Of a DNA stretch of 11,428 bases, positions 1-5,955 are shown piece after piece. The stretch lies in assembly GCA_001785575.1 (NCBI GenBank), contig MFUC01000004.1, positions 38,740-50,167 of the forward strand, in the 5' to 3' direction. Made by a program: the position numbers and the translations under genes. This DNA comes from Candidatus Nomurabacteria bacterium RIFCSPHIGHO2_02_FULL_38_15 (lineage in GTDB: Bacteria; Patescibacteriota; Minisyncoccia; Phycocordibacterales; UBA9973). The notes below the pieces were generated by a model. That model was not told the DNA's origin. It was given only the letters and a program-made list of their open reading frames with translations, and ran no database searches. Position 1 is the stretch's first letter. The number at the start of each line of letters is the position of its first letter.

Positions 1-117
1 TTTACCAAGCTCACAAACTTTTTTCAAGTGACCGCCTGCCCCAACTGTTGCATCAATATGAATACCTTTTTTGGGCACCATGTTGGCAACTTGATCTAAA
101 AGCACAGGTGTATGCAT
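1..117 (-). CDS. rsmH: 16S rRNA m4C1402 methyltransferase RsmH, N-terminal fragment
   Basis: The gene runs off the left edge; only the first 39 codons are present. They begin MHTPVLLDQV and continue into an I-D-A-T-V-G-A-G-G-H stretch at residues 21-30. This matches the family's conserved N-terminus (H-x-P-V-L-L-x-E-V, then D-x-T-x-G-x-G-G-H, the S-adenosylmethionine-binding glycine loop). RsmH N4-methylates C1402 of 16S rRNA in the ribosomal P site. The ATG lies 7 nt after the mraZ stop, so the two are very probably co-transcribed in the usual mraZ-rsmH order that opens the division/cell-wall cluster. No Shine-Dalgarno fits in the 7-nt gap, so translation may be coupled to mraZ. Identity is confident despite truncation because both motifs and the position agree. 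Confidence 0.93.
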   Translation of the reverse strand, partial: MHTPVLLDQVANMVPKKGIHIDATVGAGGHLKKVCELGK

Positions 118-124
118 AATAAAA

Positions 125-559
125 TTAAAGAACTCCGATATGTGATAATTTCTCGGCCAGCCCATCAGCTTGAGCTTCAACATTAGTTTTATAGGTATTC
201 CAAGCGATCTCATTCCAAAGTTCCACACGGTCTGAAACTCCGATAAAAACCACTTTTTGGTCAAATTTCGCCCGATCTTTTAAATGATCAGGTAACAAAA
301 TTCGGCCTGAATTATCTACGTCAACTATTTGCGCACTACCGAAAATATATCGGTTAAAGCTTCGATTGTCAGATTGTAAAAATGACATGGCTGAAAGCTT
401 TTCGCCAATCTTCTTCCATTCAGCAATCGTGAACAAAAACAAACATGAATCCAAGCCGTGCGTTAGTACGACTTGTTTGCCCAGTGACTTTCTAAACTTC
501 ACCGGCAAAGAAATTCGCTTTTTTTCGTCAATTGTATGAATGTATTCTCCGATCAGCAT
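125..559 (-). CDS. mraZ: Transcriptional regulator MraZ
   Basis: This 144-aa protein is a DNA-binding regulator of the dcw operon that acts as a ring oligomer. It shows the two tandem SpoVT/AbrB-like swapped-hairpin repeats typical of MraZ. The first has D-E-K-K-R-I-S-L-P at residues 11-19 followed by KFR; the second has D-N-S-G-R-I-L-L-P at 82-90. Both are versions of the family motif D-x-K-G-R-x-x-x-P. In the first repeat the usual glycine is lysine (DEKKR), a mild deviation. Length is normal for the family (about 140-150 aa). The start codon is the ATG at 559; the leader upstream has no Shine-Dalgarno. An array of MraZ-box-like repeats lies 35-78 nt upstream, which fits the family's autoregulation. 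rsmH follows directly. Confidence 0.96.
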   Translation of the reverse strand: MLIGEYIHTIDEKKRISLPVKFRKSLGKQVVLTHGLDSCLFLFTIAEWKKIGEKLSAMSFLQSDNRSFNRYIFGSAQIVDVDNSGRILLPDHLKDRAKFDQKVVFIGVSDRVELWNEIAWNTYKTNVEAQADGLAEKLSHIGVL

Positions 560-563
560 ATTT

Positions 564-590
564 TTAGTAAGATATTTTGGCTTTTATCAA
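564..590 (-). promoter_or_regulatory. Possible mraZ promoter
   Basis: On the minus strand TTGATA (590-585) is followed after 15 bp by TACTAA (569-564), 4 nt before the mraZ ATG. The spacer is short and the -10 weak, so the real promoter could instead lie upstream of the MraZ boxes. A weak alternative is TTGTAC at 674-669 with TAAGTA at 652-647. If the proximal promoter is right, the boxes sit just upstream of its -35. Confidence 0.3.
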
Positions 591-593
591 CTT

Positions 594-637
594 ACCACCC
601 TATCCCACTTAATCCCATTTTACACCACTTGCCCCCA
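594..637 (-). promoter_or_regulatory. Five MraZ boxes at 10-bp spacing
   Basis: Read on the minus strand toward mraZ, the core tetramers are TGGG (637-634), TGGT (627-624), TGGG (617-614), TGGG (607-604) and TGGT (597-594). Each starts exactly 10 bp after the previous one. Known MraZ sites are short TGGG-type direct repeats with a 10-bp period, i.e. one helical turn, so every copy faces the same side of the DNA. Two to four copies are usual in described systems. The array ends about 35 bp before the mraZ start codon. Confidence 0.85.
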
Positions 638-668
638 CAAACCAAATACTTATGTGTGCATAACTGCT

Positions 669-693
669 GTACAAATCCACCCGTTTGTTGTAC
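669..693. promoter_or_regulatory. Short inverted repeat in mraZ/small-gene divergent region
   Basis: GTACAA (669-674) and TTGTAC (688-693) form an inverted repeat separated by 13 bp. It lies between the MraZ boxes and the Shine-Dalgarno of the divergent 58-codon gene. It could be an operator for either direction, but six-base half-sites in AT-rich DNA can arise by chance. A TATACT at 698-703 just downstream could be the -10 of the 58-codon gene. Confidence 0.25.
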
Positions 694-709
694 CCTATAT
701 ACTAGATAG

Positions 710-717
710 AAAGGAGG
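710..717 (+). promoter_or_regulatory. Consensus Shine-Dalgarno of the 58-codon gene
   Basis: AAAGGAGG ends 7 nt before the ATG at 725, the ideal spacing. It is by far the strongest ribosome-binding site in the window; most other genes here have none. It fixes the start of the small gene. Confidence 0.85.
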
Positions 718-724
718 ACAAAAT

Positions 725-901
725 ATGACTAAAAAACATTACACTGTTTCGCAAGACCCAAACCTCTCAAATCCCCCACCCAACTCTCAAAAAACTTCTA
801 ACGAAACTTGTTATATGGGCCAAAATGGCATATATAACTTTGACTTAACCTTCGGAGATTTTTTTATAGTTGGACTAGGGCCAAGAAGGGGTATGTTGTA
901 G
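725..901 (+). CDS. Uncharacterised 58-aa small protein
   Basis: I do not recognise this protein. It reads MTKKHYTVSQ at the start, then a Pro/Asn/Ser-rich stretch (D-P-N-L-S-N-P-P-P-N-S, residues 11-21). A single Cys-Tyr follows at 29-30, then a more ordered Gly/aromatic C-terminal half (N-F-D-L-T-F-G-D-F-F-I-V-G-L-G at 38-52) ending in PRRGML. It has no signal peptide and no transmembrane segment long enough to be convincing. Evidence that it is a real gene is structural: a perfect Shine-Dalgarno 7 nt upstream, a stop 2 bp before a strong intrinsic terminator, and its own divergent position opposite mraZ. The short leader-like N-terminus with a flexible middle could suit a precursor peptide or a small regulator, but nothing nearby is a maturase or transporter. 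Function unknown. Confidence 0.75.
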   Translation: MTKKHYTVSQDPNLSNPPPNSQKTSNETCYMGQNGIYNFDLTFGDFFIVGLGPRRGML

Positions 902-903
902 CT

Positions 904-933
904 AAAAAGCCTTTGTCTGATCAAAGGCTTTTT
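904..933 (+). terminator. Intrinsic terminator after 58-codon gene
   Basis: AAAAAGCCTTTG (904-915) pairs with CAAAGGCTTTTT (922-933) around the 6-nt loop TCTGAT, and the hairpin runs into a T-rich tail. It starts 2 bp after the stop codon. Confidence 0.92.
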
Positions 934-950
934 TATTTATCTAGCACTAC

Positions 951-1051
951 CTCACCCCCTTAATCCCCCTCTCCTTATTAAGGAGAGGGGGAAGCTGCAA
1001 AGAAAGCTTCTACCCCACCCCTGGCCCCTCCCCATCAGAGATGGAGAGGGG
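951..1051. repeat. Two tandem, diverged GC-rich hairpin repeats
   Basis: This strongly C/G-rich stretch contrasts with the AT-rich surroundings. Hairpin one is a perfect 13-bp inverted repeat (965-977 with 979-991) around a single T. A smaller hairpin follows, GAAGCT (991-996) with AGCTTC (1005-1010). Hairpin three pairs 1025-1035 with 1041-1051 with one mismatch and the loop CAGAG. The outer two units share the layout CACCCC, then a CCCCTC-type arm, hairpin, then GGAGAGGGG and a downstream AGCT. They therefore look like two diverged copies of one element. Such C-rich hairpins are typical of interspersed intergenic repeats. No coding potential is visible. Confidence 0.75.
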
Positions 1052-1065
1052 AATAGCTACAGAGA

Positions 1066-1206
1066 ACAAAAGCCACATATATGATATATCAGTCTGCCGC
1101 AGAAAATTTTGCTTGGTTCCACCTTAGTGGAAAAATTTTCGAGGATAAGCAAGGTTTTCGTAGGAAAAACCGAAGCGGGCTGAGATATTATATATGTGGT
1201 TTTTGT
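1066..1206. repeat. 141-bp imperfect palindromic element (MITE-like or structured)
   Basis: The two ends form a long imperfect inverted repeat. ACAAAAGCCACATATATG at 1066-1083 faces its near-complement at 1189-1206, and the match continues inward to about 1100/1172 with scattered mismatches (roughly 28 of 35). Inside are nested hairpins: GAAAATTTT (1102-1110) with AAAATTTTC (1132-1140), TTCCAC (1117-1122) with GTGGAA (1127-1132), and GGTTTT (1153-1158) with AAAACC. It lies between the 3' ends of two convergent genes and has no open frame. No clear target-site duplication is visible. It could be a miniature transposable element or a folded 3' region of the lysS transcript. Confidence 0.65.
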
Positions 1207-1222
1207 GATAAAAATTATTTCC

Positions 1223-2698
1223 TTATTCCTGTCTTGGTTTAACTAGTGGAAAAAGTTGGGTTTCGCGGATTGGTTTGTCTACCAAGAAGGCGAAAAGTCG
1301 TTCGCCCATACCAAAACCAAATGTTGGTGGCATGCCGTGTTCAAGCATCTCGACAAACTCCCATTCAGGCATCATGGCCTCGTCATCGCCCCGCTCAATT
1401 AATTGTTGTTGCAATTCAAACCGCGCCCTTTGATCAATTGGATCGTTAAGCTCAGAGAATCCGTTAGTCAATTCAGCACCAGCCATAATCAATTGGCAAC
1501 GCTCGGTTAGCTCGGGGTTATCAGCACAAGATTTTGAAAGTGGTGAAACGATTTTGGGGTGATGTACTAACCAGGCCGGCCCCGAAATTTGCTTGCGACA
1601 AAACTTCCACAGTGTGTCCATTAGACGCTCACGATTATCGCCCGCCCATTCAACACCTAAATCTTTTAATTTATTTTTCATCTCATCGGCGCTTGCAGTC
1701 ATAACATCAATACCGGTCATTTCCATGATGGTATGCACATAATCCAACCGTGGCCATACACCGTCATTGTTGGGCCCATGCAAATTTACCTTGTGGCCCT
1801 TGATATCAAACTCCATACGACCGAAAACATTCGCGGCCAGGCCTTTAATTAAATCCTCGGTCATTGTCATGCCCTGTTGGTAATCCATATAGGCAGCGTA
1901 AAATTCAAGATTGGTAAATTCTTGCAAATGCTCGGGGCTGGAACCTTCATTCCTGTACACACGACCAATTTCAAACGTGCGGGCAAAGCCGGCAGCCATC
2001 AAACGCTTTTGCCACAACTCACCCACTGAAATACGCAAAAACACGTCCATGTCATAATCATTGTGATGTGTTTTAAAAGGTCGGGCCTCGGCCCCACCAG
2101 TTGTTACCTCTAGAGTTGGTGTTTCAACTTCAATAAAATCCCTGCTAGTTAAAAATTCGCGAGTATAAGCCCAGAATTTAGATTTTAACTTAAACATTTC
2201 GCGTGCCTCGTCATCAAGCAATAAATCTAAATAGCGCTTGCGGTAACGCTCATCAGCATCGGTCATGCCATGGTAGGTGTCAGGCAATTGTTCAATGGCT
2301 TTGGTTAAAATTCGCCAGTCATTTATTAAAATAGTTTTTTGCTCGGTATTAGTTAAAAAAACATTACCCGTAACTTCAATAAAATCAGCGATGTCAATAT
2401 TATCAATAAATAAATTAAATTTATCTTCACTTATATTATCCTTTTTTAAAAGCGCCTGCATATCGGCCGTACCATCTTTTAAATTTAAAAAGACCAGTGC
2501 GCCCTGGCCACGCTTGGCCATAACTCGGCCGGCGATAGTTACAGGTATTGCGTCATCTATTAATTTATCAAAATTATTTAATGCATCATTTATTGTGTGC
2601 GTACGAAAAGTTTGCGCAGTAAATGGATTCATCCCTGCTTGTTTTAAATTCTCTATTTTTTGCACGCGCACAGCACGCAGTTCTTCATGTGTTGCCAT
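1223..2698 (-). CDS. lysS: Lysyl-tRNA synthetase, class II, divergent subtype
   Basis: This enzyme attaches lysine to tRNA-Lys. From the ATG at 2698 it is 491 aa, a normal length. An OB-fold anticodon-binding domain covers about residues 54-130. The class II catalytic core follows: motif 1 around F-I-E-V-E-T-P (188-194), motif 2 F-E-I-G-R-V-Y-R-N-E-G at 242-252, and motif 3 ending G-M-G-E-R-L (463-468) with P-I-R-E-T-Q-L-F-P (476-484). The lysine-pocket block A-E-L-T-N-G-F-S-E-L-N-D-P (408-420) identifies LysRS. Unlike E. coli-type enzymes it has SVGELWQKRL in place of APELYLKRL, SPEHLQEF in place of THNPEF, and GERL in place of IDRL. An in-frame TTG at 2740 would add 14 residues and overlap greA. 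The ATG is preferred because a promoter-like element sits 7 nt before it. Confidence 0.95.
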   Translation of the reverse strand: MATHEELRAVRVQKIENLKQAGMNPFTAQTFRTHTINDALNNFDKLIDDAIPVTIAGRVMAKRGQGALVFLNLKDGTADMQALLKKDNISEDKFNLFIDNIDIADFIEVTGNVFLTNTEQKTILINDWRILTKAIEQLPDTYHGMTDADERYRKRYLDLLLDDEAREMFKLKSKFWAYTREFLTSRDFIEVETPTLEVTTGGAEARPFKTHHNDYDMDVFLRISVGELWQKRLMAAGFARTFEIGRVYRNEGSSPEHLQEFTNLEFYAAYMDYQQGMTMTEDLIKGLAANVFGRMEFDIKGHKVNLHGPNNDGVWPRLDYVHTIMEMTGIDVMTASADEMKNKLKDLGVEWAGDNRERLMDTLWKFCRKQISGPAWLVHHPKIVSPLSKSCADNPELTERCQLIMAGAELTNGFSELNDPIDQRARFELQQQLIERGDDEAMMPEWEFVEMLEHGMPPTFGFGMGERLFAFLVDKPIRETQLFPLVKPRQE

Positions 2699-2705
2699 AT
2701 TATTT

Positions 2706-2734
2706 ATTTTACAGGAAAAACCCCCTTTATTCAA
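2706..2734 (-). promoter_or_regulatory. Candidate lysS promoter, leaderless start
   Basis: TTGAAT (2734-2729), a 17-bp spacer and TAAAAT (2711-2706) end 7 nt before the lysS ATG at 2698. The element overlaps the last codons of greA. It predicts a transcript starting at or within a base of the ATG. Confidence 0.5.
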
Positions 2735-3191
2735 TCGCAATTATTTTATAAGCAACTTCGCCTTTAGGGGCATTAAAAATTGCTATATCACCAACTTTTT
2801 TATGAAGTAAAACTTGAGCCAAGGGTGAGGTGTGCGATATTCGCCCTGATGTAATATCAGCATCTTGTGGCCCAACGATTTGCAAAGTCTTTCCTTCGTT
2901 CGTATTTAAATTTAGAATTTTAACTGTTGCCCCCATACCAATAATTTCATGAGTCTTGGCCTCATCGATAATTTCAGCATGTTTTAACACATATAAAATA
3001 TGCTTGATGCGGTCTTCTAATTTGCCCTGGGCTTCACGAGCTTCATGATATTCAGCATTCTCCTTCAAGTCACCCAAAGCTTTGGCAAATTCAAGTCGGC
3101 CTATAACTTCCCGTCTTTCAATAGTTTGTAGACGCTCCAACTCGGCCTCTAATTGGGTTTTTTTAGATTGTGTGATGTATTCCTTTTCCAT
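2727..3191 (-). CDS. greA: Transcription elongation factor GreA
   Basis: GreA enters the secondary channel of stalled RNA polymerase and stimulates cleavage of the backtracked RNA 3' end. The 154-aa protein has the N-terminal antiparallel coiled coil (about 1-75) with the signature G-D-L-K-E-N-A-E-Y-H at 40-49. The acidic residues D41 and E44 at the coiled-coil tip coordinate the catalytic Mg in the family. The C-terminal FKBP-like domain contains I-S-H-T-S-P-L-A-Q-V-L-L at 118-129 and the closing G-D-I-A-I-F-N-A-P-K-G. Length and motifs are canonical. lysS follows 28 bp after its stop. It appears to have its own promoter with a leaderless start, and there is no Shine-Dalgarno. Confidence 0.97.
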   Translation of the reverse strand: MEKEYITQSKKTQLEAELERLQTIERREVIGRLEFAKALGDLKENAEYHEAREAQGKLEDRIKHILYVLKHAEIIDEAKTHEIIGMGATVKILNLNTNEGKTLQIVGPQDADITSGRISHTSPLAQVLLHKKVGDIAIFNAPKGEVAYKIIAIE

Positions 3192-3197
3192 TTAGCC

Positions 3198-3226
3198 ATT
3201 CTATAACTTTTTACCTAAAAATCAAA
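3198..3226 (-). promoter_or_regulatory. Candidate greA promoter, leaderless start
   Basis: TTTGAT (3226-3221), a 17-bp spacer and TAGAAT (3203-3198) lie with exactly 6 nt between the -10 and the greA ATG. A standard -10 to start distance would put +1 on the A of the ATG. Confidence 0.5.
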
Positions 3227-3244
3227 CTTTTTATTATTTAAACG

Positions 3245-4939
3245 CTACTTAAAATACTCAGGGGCACTAGTATACATAGTTTCCAGGGCGTGGCGCATGG
3301 CTGAGGCGGCGGAGGTTACGGCGTTGGCTTGACCTGATTCCATCATAATCACAAAAGCGTATTTAGGGTTTTCATACGGGAAGAATCCAACGATCCATGA
3401 ATTTACCAAGGCCTTGGAAATACCAACTTGGGCCGTACCTGACTTGGCGGCAATTTTAACATATGGCAAATTCAACACCTGCCCCGTGCCCTCAGTTACC
3501 ACCATACGCATGCCTTCGTGCACAACATCATAATCGGCTGGGCGAAAGTCTATTTTTTCAGTTTTAATTAATTTTGGGTCAACTTCATCTTTTAACAAAT
3601 GTGGGGTTACCAGTGTACCGTAACTTGCAATACCACCCACGGCCCGTGCCATGGCAATGGGTGTTACCTGGAAACCATATTGCCCAATAGCGGTATGGTA
3701 CGTGTCACCCACGCGCCATGGGTCATTAGGGAAGTATTTTTTCTTCCACTCAATACTTGGCACATTACCATAACGCTCGCCATCAATATCTACGCCAGTT
3801 TTTTTATCAAGTCCAAACATTTTTGTGTACTTACCAATATTGGCAATGCCTAAACCTTTTTGACTTTCAAAACCGCCACCAATTTGGTAAAAATAAACAT
3901 TCGATGATACGGCCAATGCTTTGCGCATATCAACATAGCCATGCGCCTTCCAGTCTTTAAAAACAGTATCCTCGCCAACATATGGATTTGGTATAACTAA
4001 TTGCCCTGAACTGTAAATATTTTTACTGGGGCTAATAATACCCTCGTTCAATGCGCCTAACGCCAAAAAGGGCTTGATGATAGATCCAGGCGTGTACACA
4101 CCACCCACAGCCCGATTAATAAAAACTTTACGCGAATCACTAATGTAAGCCTTGATAATATCCTGATCACTACCTGTCGACATAATGCTGGAACTGTATT
4201 GCGGGTAGCTGGTAATGGCAATTAATTCGCCAGTCCAAATATCCATAACAACACCACTGCCACCTTTGTAGCCACTCATCTCGGCCAAATATTGGATACC
4301 GCCATATAGGGACTTTTGCACATTTGCATCAACTGCCAAGTACAAATCCTCACCTGGCACGGCCGGTTCAATGACATTGTCATTTTTAATTTGACCTTTA
4401 ACATCAGCTTCAAAAAACCGGTAACCGTTTTTGCCTGATAGGCGCGCATTATATTTTTTTTCAATGCCATCTTTGCCAACAAATTCAGATTGCCAGTAAT
4501 TACCACTACTATCCCTCTTGGGGTATGAAACATAACCTAATAAACTACCAAAGCCTGATTGATTTATATATTTACGCAATGGAAAGGGACTGGTCGTGTC
4601 GGGGTTAACATCATTGACTACTAAAAATTCGCCGTTTCTGTCTAGAATATTTCCCCGACTAGCAAAAATTGGCTCGGTTTCAGAGCTAATATTTTCGCTC
4701 TTTTGGGCATAATACCCTCCGCGAATAATTTGAATATAAAAAATTCTTGTAGCAAAAATTATCAAGACAGTAAAAAAAATTATTAAAAGGCTGTGGAATG
4801 TTTTAATTGGTATTGGTCTTTCAATAATACCTTCAAATTGTTGCATATTAAAAGCCGGTAAATTACGTACATCCAACAATATTTCATCAGGCGTAATATC
4901 TAAATACCTTCTCTTTCTTTTTTTGAAAAATCTAAACAT
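3245..4939 (-). CDS. mrdA: Class B penicillin-binding protein 2 (peptidoglycan transpeptidase)
   Basis: This 564-aa protein cross-links peptidoglycan during cell elongation. A basic cytoplasmic N-terminus (K6-R11) precedes one membrane anchor at about residues 48-70. A pedestal/dimerisation region follows, including S-R-G-N-I-L-D-R-N-G (94-103), a hallmark of class B PBPs. The transpeptidase domain has all three catalytic motifs: S-I-I-K with nucleophile S286 (286-289), S-S-N (345-347) and K-S-G (499-501). It is somewhat shorter than E. coli PBP2 (about 630 aa), mainly in the pedestal. The preceding membrane protein and exported protein appear to be in the same operon (gaps of 29 and 12 bp). 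A partner SEDS polymerase (RodA) and MreB/MreC are not in this window. PBP2 is favoured over FtsI because of the MreD-like neighbour; an FtsI-type role cannot be excluded. Confidence 0.92.
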   Translation of the reverse strand: MFRFFKKRKRRYLDITPDEILLDVRNLPAFNMQQFEGIIERPIPIKTFHSLLIIFFTVLIIFATRIFYIQIIRGGYYAQKSENISSETEPIFASRGNILDRNGEFLVVNDVNPDTTSPFPLRKYINQSGFGSLLGYVSYPKRDSSGNYWQSEFVGKDGIEKKYNARLSGKNGYRFFEADVKGQIKNDNVIEPAVPGEDLYLAVDANVQKSLYGGIQYLAEMSGYKGGSGVVMDIWTGELIAITSYPQYSSSIMSTGSDQDIIKAYISDSRKVFINRAVGGVYTPGSIIKPFLALGALNEGIISPSKNIYSSGQLVIPNPYVGEDTVFKDWKAHGYVDMRKALAVSSNVYFYQIGGGFESQKGLGIANIGKYTKMFGLDKKTGVDIDGERYGNVPSIEWKKKYFPNDPWRVGDTYHTAIGQYGFQVTPIAMARAVGGIASYGTLVTPHLLKDEVDPKLIKTEKIDFRPADYDVVHEGMRMVVTEGTGQVLNLPYVKIAAKSGTAQVGISKALVNSWIVGFFPYENPKYAFVIMMESGQANAVTSAASAMRHALETMYTSAPEYFK

Positions 4940-4968
4940 ATAAATAATGCAAACAATATTGTGTAATT

Positions 4969-5247
4969 TTAAGCTCTAACATATTTTTTAACTAAAAAAG
5001 CAACTATTAAAATAACAACCATGATCAAGCTAGCCATAAACTGAAAGTCATAAAAACGATCAATTGGCGCACCGTAAATAACATCCATTATAAATGCTGG
5101 TACTAATAACTCAAACAAAACAACCCTTTTTATTAACATAACTACAAACACACAGGCAAATACAATCCACCAGGGCAAAAAATAAATCCCCACTAGAAAA
5201 AATACAAAAACAAGCAAACGGGCAGGCAATGAAATTACTTTTGGCAT
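4969..5247 (-). CDS. Small integral membrane protein, MreD-like by position
   Basis: This 92-aa, very hydrophobic protein has three or four membrane segments, about residues 8-26, 27-41, 45-62 and 68-87, and a short basic C-terminus (K-K-Y-V-R-A). The central P-A-F-I-M-D-V-I-Y-G resembles the hydrophobic Asp-containing stretch found in MreD-type rod-shape proteins. The gene sits directly before the PBP2 gene, where mreD sits in many bacteria. However, it is little more than half the usual MreD length (about 160 aa). I infer a reduced MreD or a functional substitute that helps localise the elongation machinery. The evidence is context plus a weak sequence impression, so the call is tentative. 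No Shine-Dalgarno is visible; the gene starts 12 bp after the preceding stop. Confidence 0.75.
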   Translation of the reverse strand: MPKVISLPARLLVFVFFLVGIYFLPWWIVFACVFVVMLIKRVVLFELLVPAFIMDVIYGAPIDRFYDFQFMASLIMVVILIVAFLVKKYVRA

Positions 5248-5259
5248 TATTTTAAGCTG

Positions 5260-5694
5260 TTACTTTTTAAAAAGGCTTTTTATAATAATCAGTAGCAATA
5301 AAACCAAGGCTCCATAATAAAATAATGTTGAGCCAAAGAATTTTGCACACAAATTACTATAGTGATAATTTAAAAAGTTTTTTGGGTCGTCATAATTTTG
5401 TGCTTCGTCAGTTTTGCGCAAATCAGGTGGCAAGGCTTTTTGGGTAGCTTCATAGGCTAAATCACGTTTAGTGGCATCAATGATTTGATTAAAGTCTTTG
5501 TTACCTAATAACTTGCCGTACTCAACAAATTTTTGGCCACATTGATTATAATTCCTGAGCCTAAAAGATTCTACTTTATTAGCATTTTTAGTTTCAGCAA
5601 AAACAGACGTACTGCCAACTAAAGCAAAAAATAAGAAGCAAAATAAGCCAAAAAATCCAGCCCTAATTATAAACTTTTTACAGTTATTCCCCAT
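5260..5694 (-). CDS. Exported, membrane-anchored 144-aa protein of unknown function
   Basis: I do not recognise a family. The N-terminus is a signal peptide: K6-K7, a hydrophobic core at about 11-30, and a S-V-F-A/E-T cleavage-like site after residue 33. The mature part is an alpha-helical, charged extracytoplasmic domain of about 85 residues with two cysteines (C52 and C116) that could form a disulfide. A C-terminal membrane segment (about 121-139) ends with cytoplasmic K-S-L-F-K-K. It is the first gene of the apparent operon with the MreD-like protein and PBP2, so a role at the cell-wall synthesis site is plausible but unproven. An extended -10 promoter lies 6 nt before the ATG, suggesting a leaderless operon mRNA. 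Confidence 0.82.
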   Translation of the reverse strand: MGNNCKKFIIRAGFFGLFCFLFFALVGSTSVFAETKNANKVESFRLRNYNQCGQKFVEYGKLLGNKDFNQIIDATKRDLAYEATQKALPPDLRKTDEAQNYDDPKNFLNYHYSNLCAKFFGSTLFYYGALVLLLLIIIKSLFKK

Positions 5695-5700
5695 GTTTAT

Positions 5701-5709
5701 ATTCTAGCA
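5701..5709 (-). promoter_or_regulatory. Extended -10 promoter of the exported protein/PBP2 operon
   Basis: TGCTAGAAT (5709-5701) is a TGn-extended -10 element ending 6 nt before the ATG at 5694. This is the same hexamer and the same distance as at greA. No good -35 is visible, which is acceptable for extended -10 promoters. Confidence 0.55.
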
Positions 5710-5765
5710 TACTTGCAAAATTTTTCATTTTTTGGTAAAAATAAATAAGACCTAATAACTAAAAA

Positions 5766-5924
5766 ATGAACGGAAAAGCAATCAGGGCCAACAAAAAATT
5801 GGTGCAACTTTTTGGCAAAGACACCAAGCCTCATTCAACTGAGGTAGTAAAAAGTCACACAAACACCCTTGCCGACATAGTTGGCAAGAAATATGATTTT
5901 TTAGTCGGTCGTAAGACTGGCTAA
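5766..5924 (+). CDS. Uncharacterised 52-aa basic protein
   Basis: I do not recognise the family. The protein is basic and probably mostly helical: MNGKAIRANKKLVQLFGKDT, then a Ser/Thr/Val stretch (H-S-T-E-V-V-K-S-H-T), then A-D-I-V-G-K-K-Y-D-F-L-V-G-R-K-T-G. There is no signal peptide or membrane segment. It is supported by a clean reading frame, a stop followed 2 bp later by a strong intrinsic terminator, and a TAATAA (5753-5758) 7 nt before the ATG that fits the leaderless pattern of this window. It is divergent from the cell-wall operon and convergent with the 20-codon gene. A small nucleic-acid- or ribosome-associated protein would suit the charge, but that is a guess. Confidence 0.68.
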   Translation: MNGKAIRANKKLVQLFGKDTKPHSTEVVKSHTNTLADIVGKKYDFLVGRKTG

Positions 5925-5926
5925 AC

Positions 5927-5955
5927 AAAAAAGCCCGCAACACGCGGGCTTTTTT
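5927..5955. terminator. Bidirectional terminator shared by two tiny convergent genes
   Basis: AGCCCGC (5932-5938) pairs with GCGGGCT (5944-5950) around AACAC. An A-run precedes it and a T-run follows, so the hairpin has a T tract on both strands. It serves the 52-codon gene on the plus strand. It also serves the 20-codon gene on the minus strand, whose stop abuts the hairpin. Confidence 0.92.

Noticed and set aside
540..728. 62-codon plus-strand open frame across the mraZ upstream region
   Set aside because: It overlaps the mraZ start, the MraZ boxes and the Shine-Dalgarno of the real 58-codon gene. It has no ribosome-binding site and its sequence follows the repeat DNA.
951..1206. CRISPR array or insertion sequence in the repeat-rich spacer
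   Set aside because: There are no regularly spaced direct repeats with unique spacers, no cas gene and no transposase. The repeats are inverted, and the units differ from each other.
2699..2740. Upstream TTG start for lysS giving 505 aa
   Set aside because: The extra 14 residues do not look like LysRS, would overlap greA, and lie within the promoter-like element that precedes the ATG at 2698.
2277..2810. 177-codon open frame antisense to lysS and greA
   Set aside because: It lies wholly opposite two certain genes, has a composition typical of an antisense shadow (Ser/Ile/Lys-rich, no domain), and has no initiation signals.
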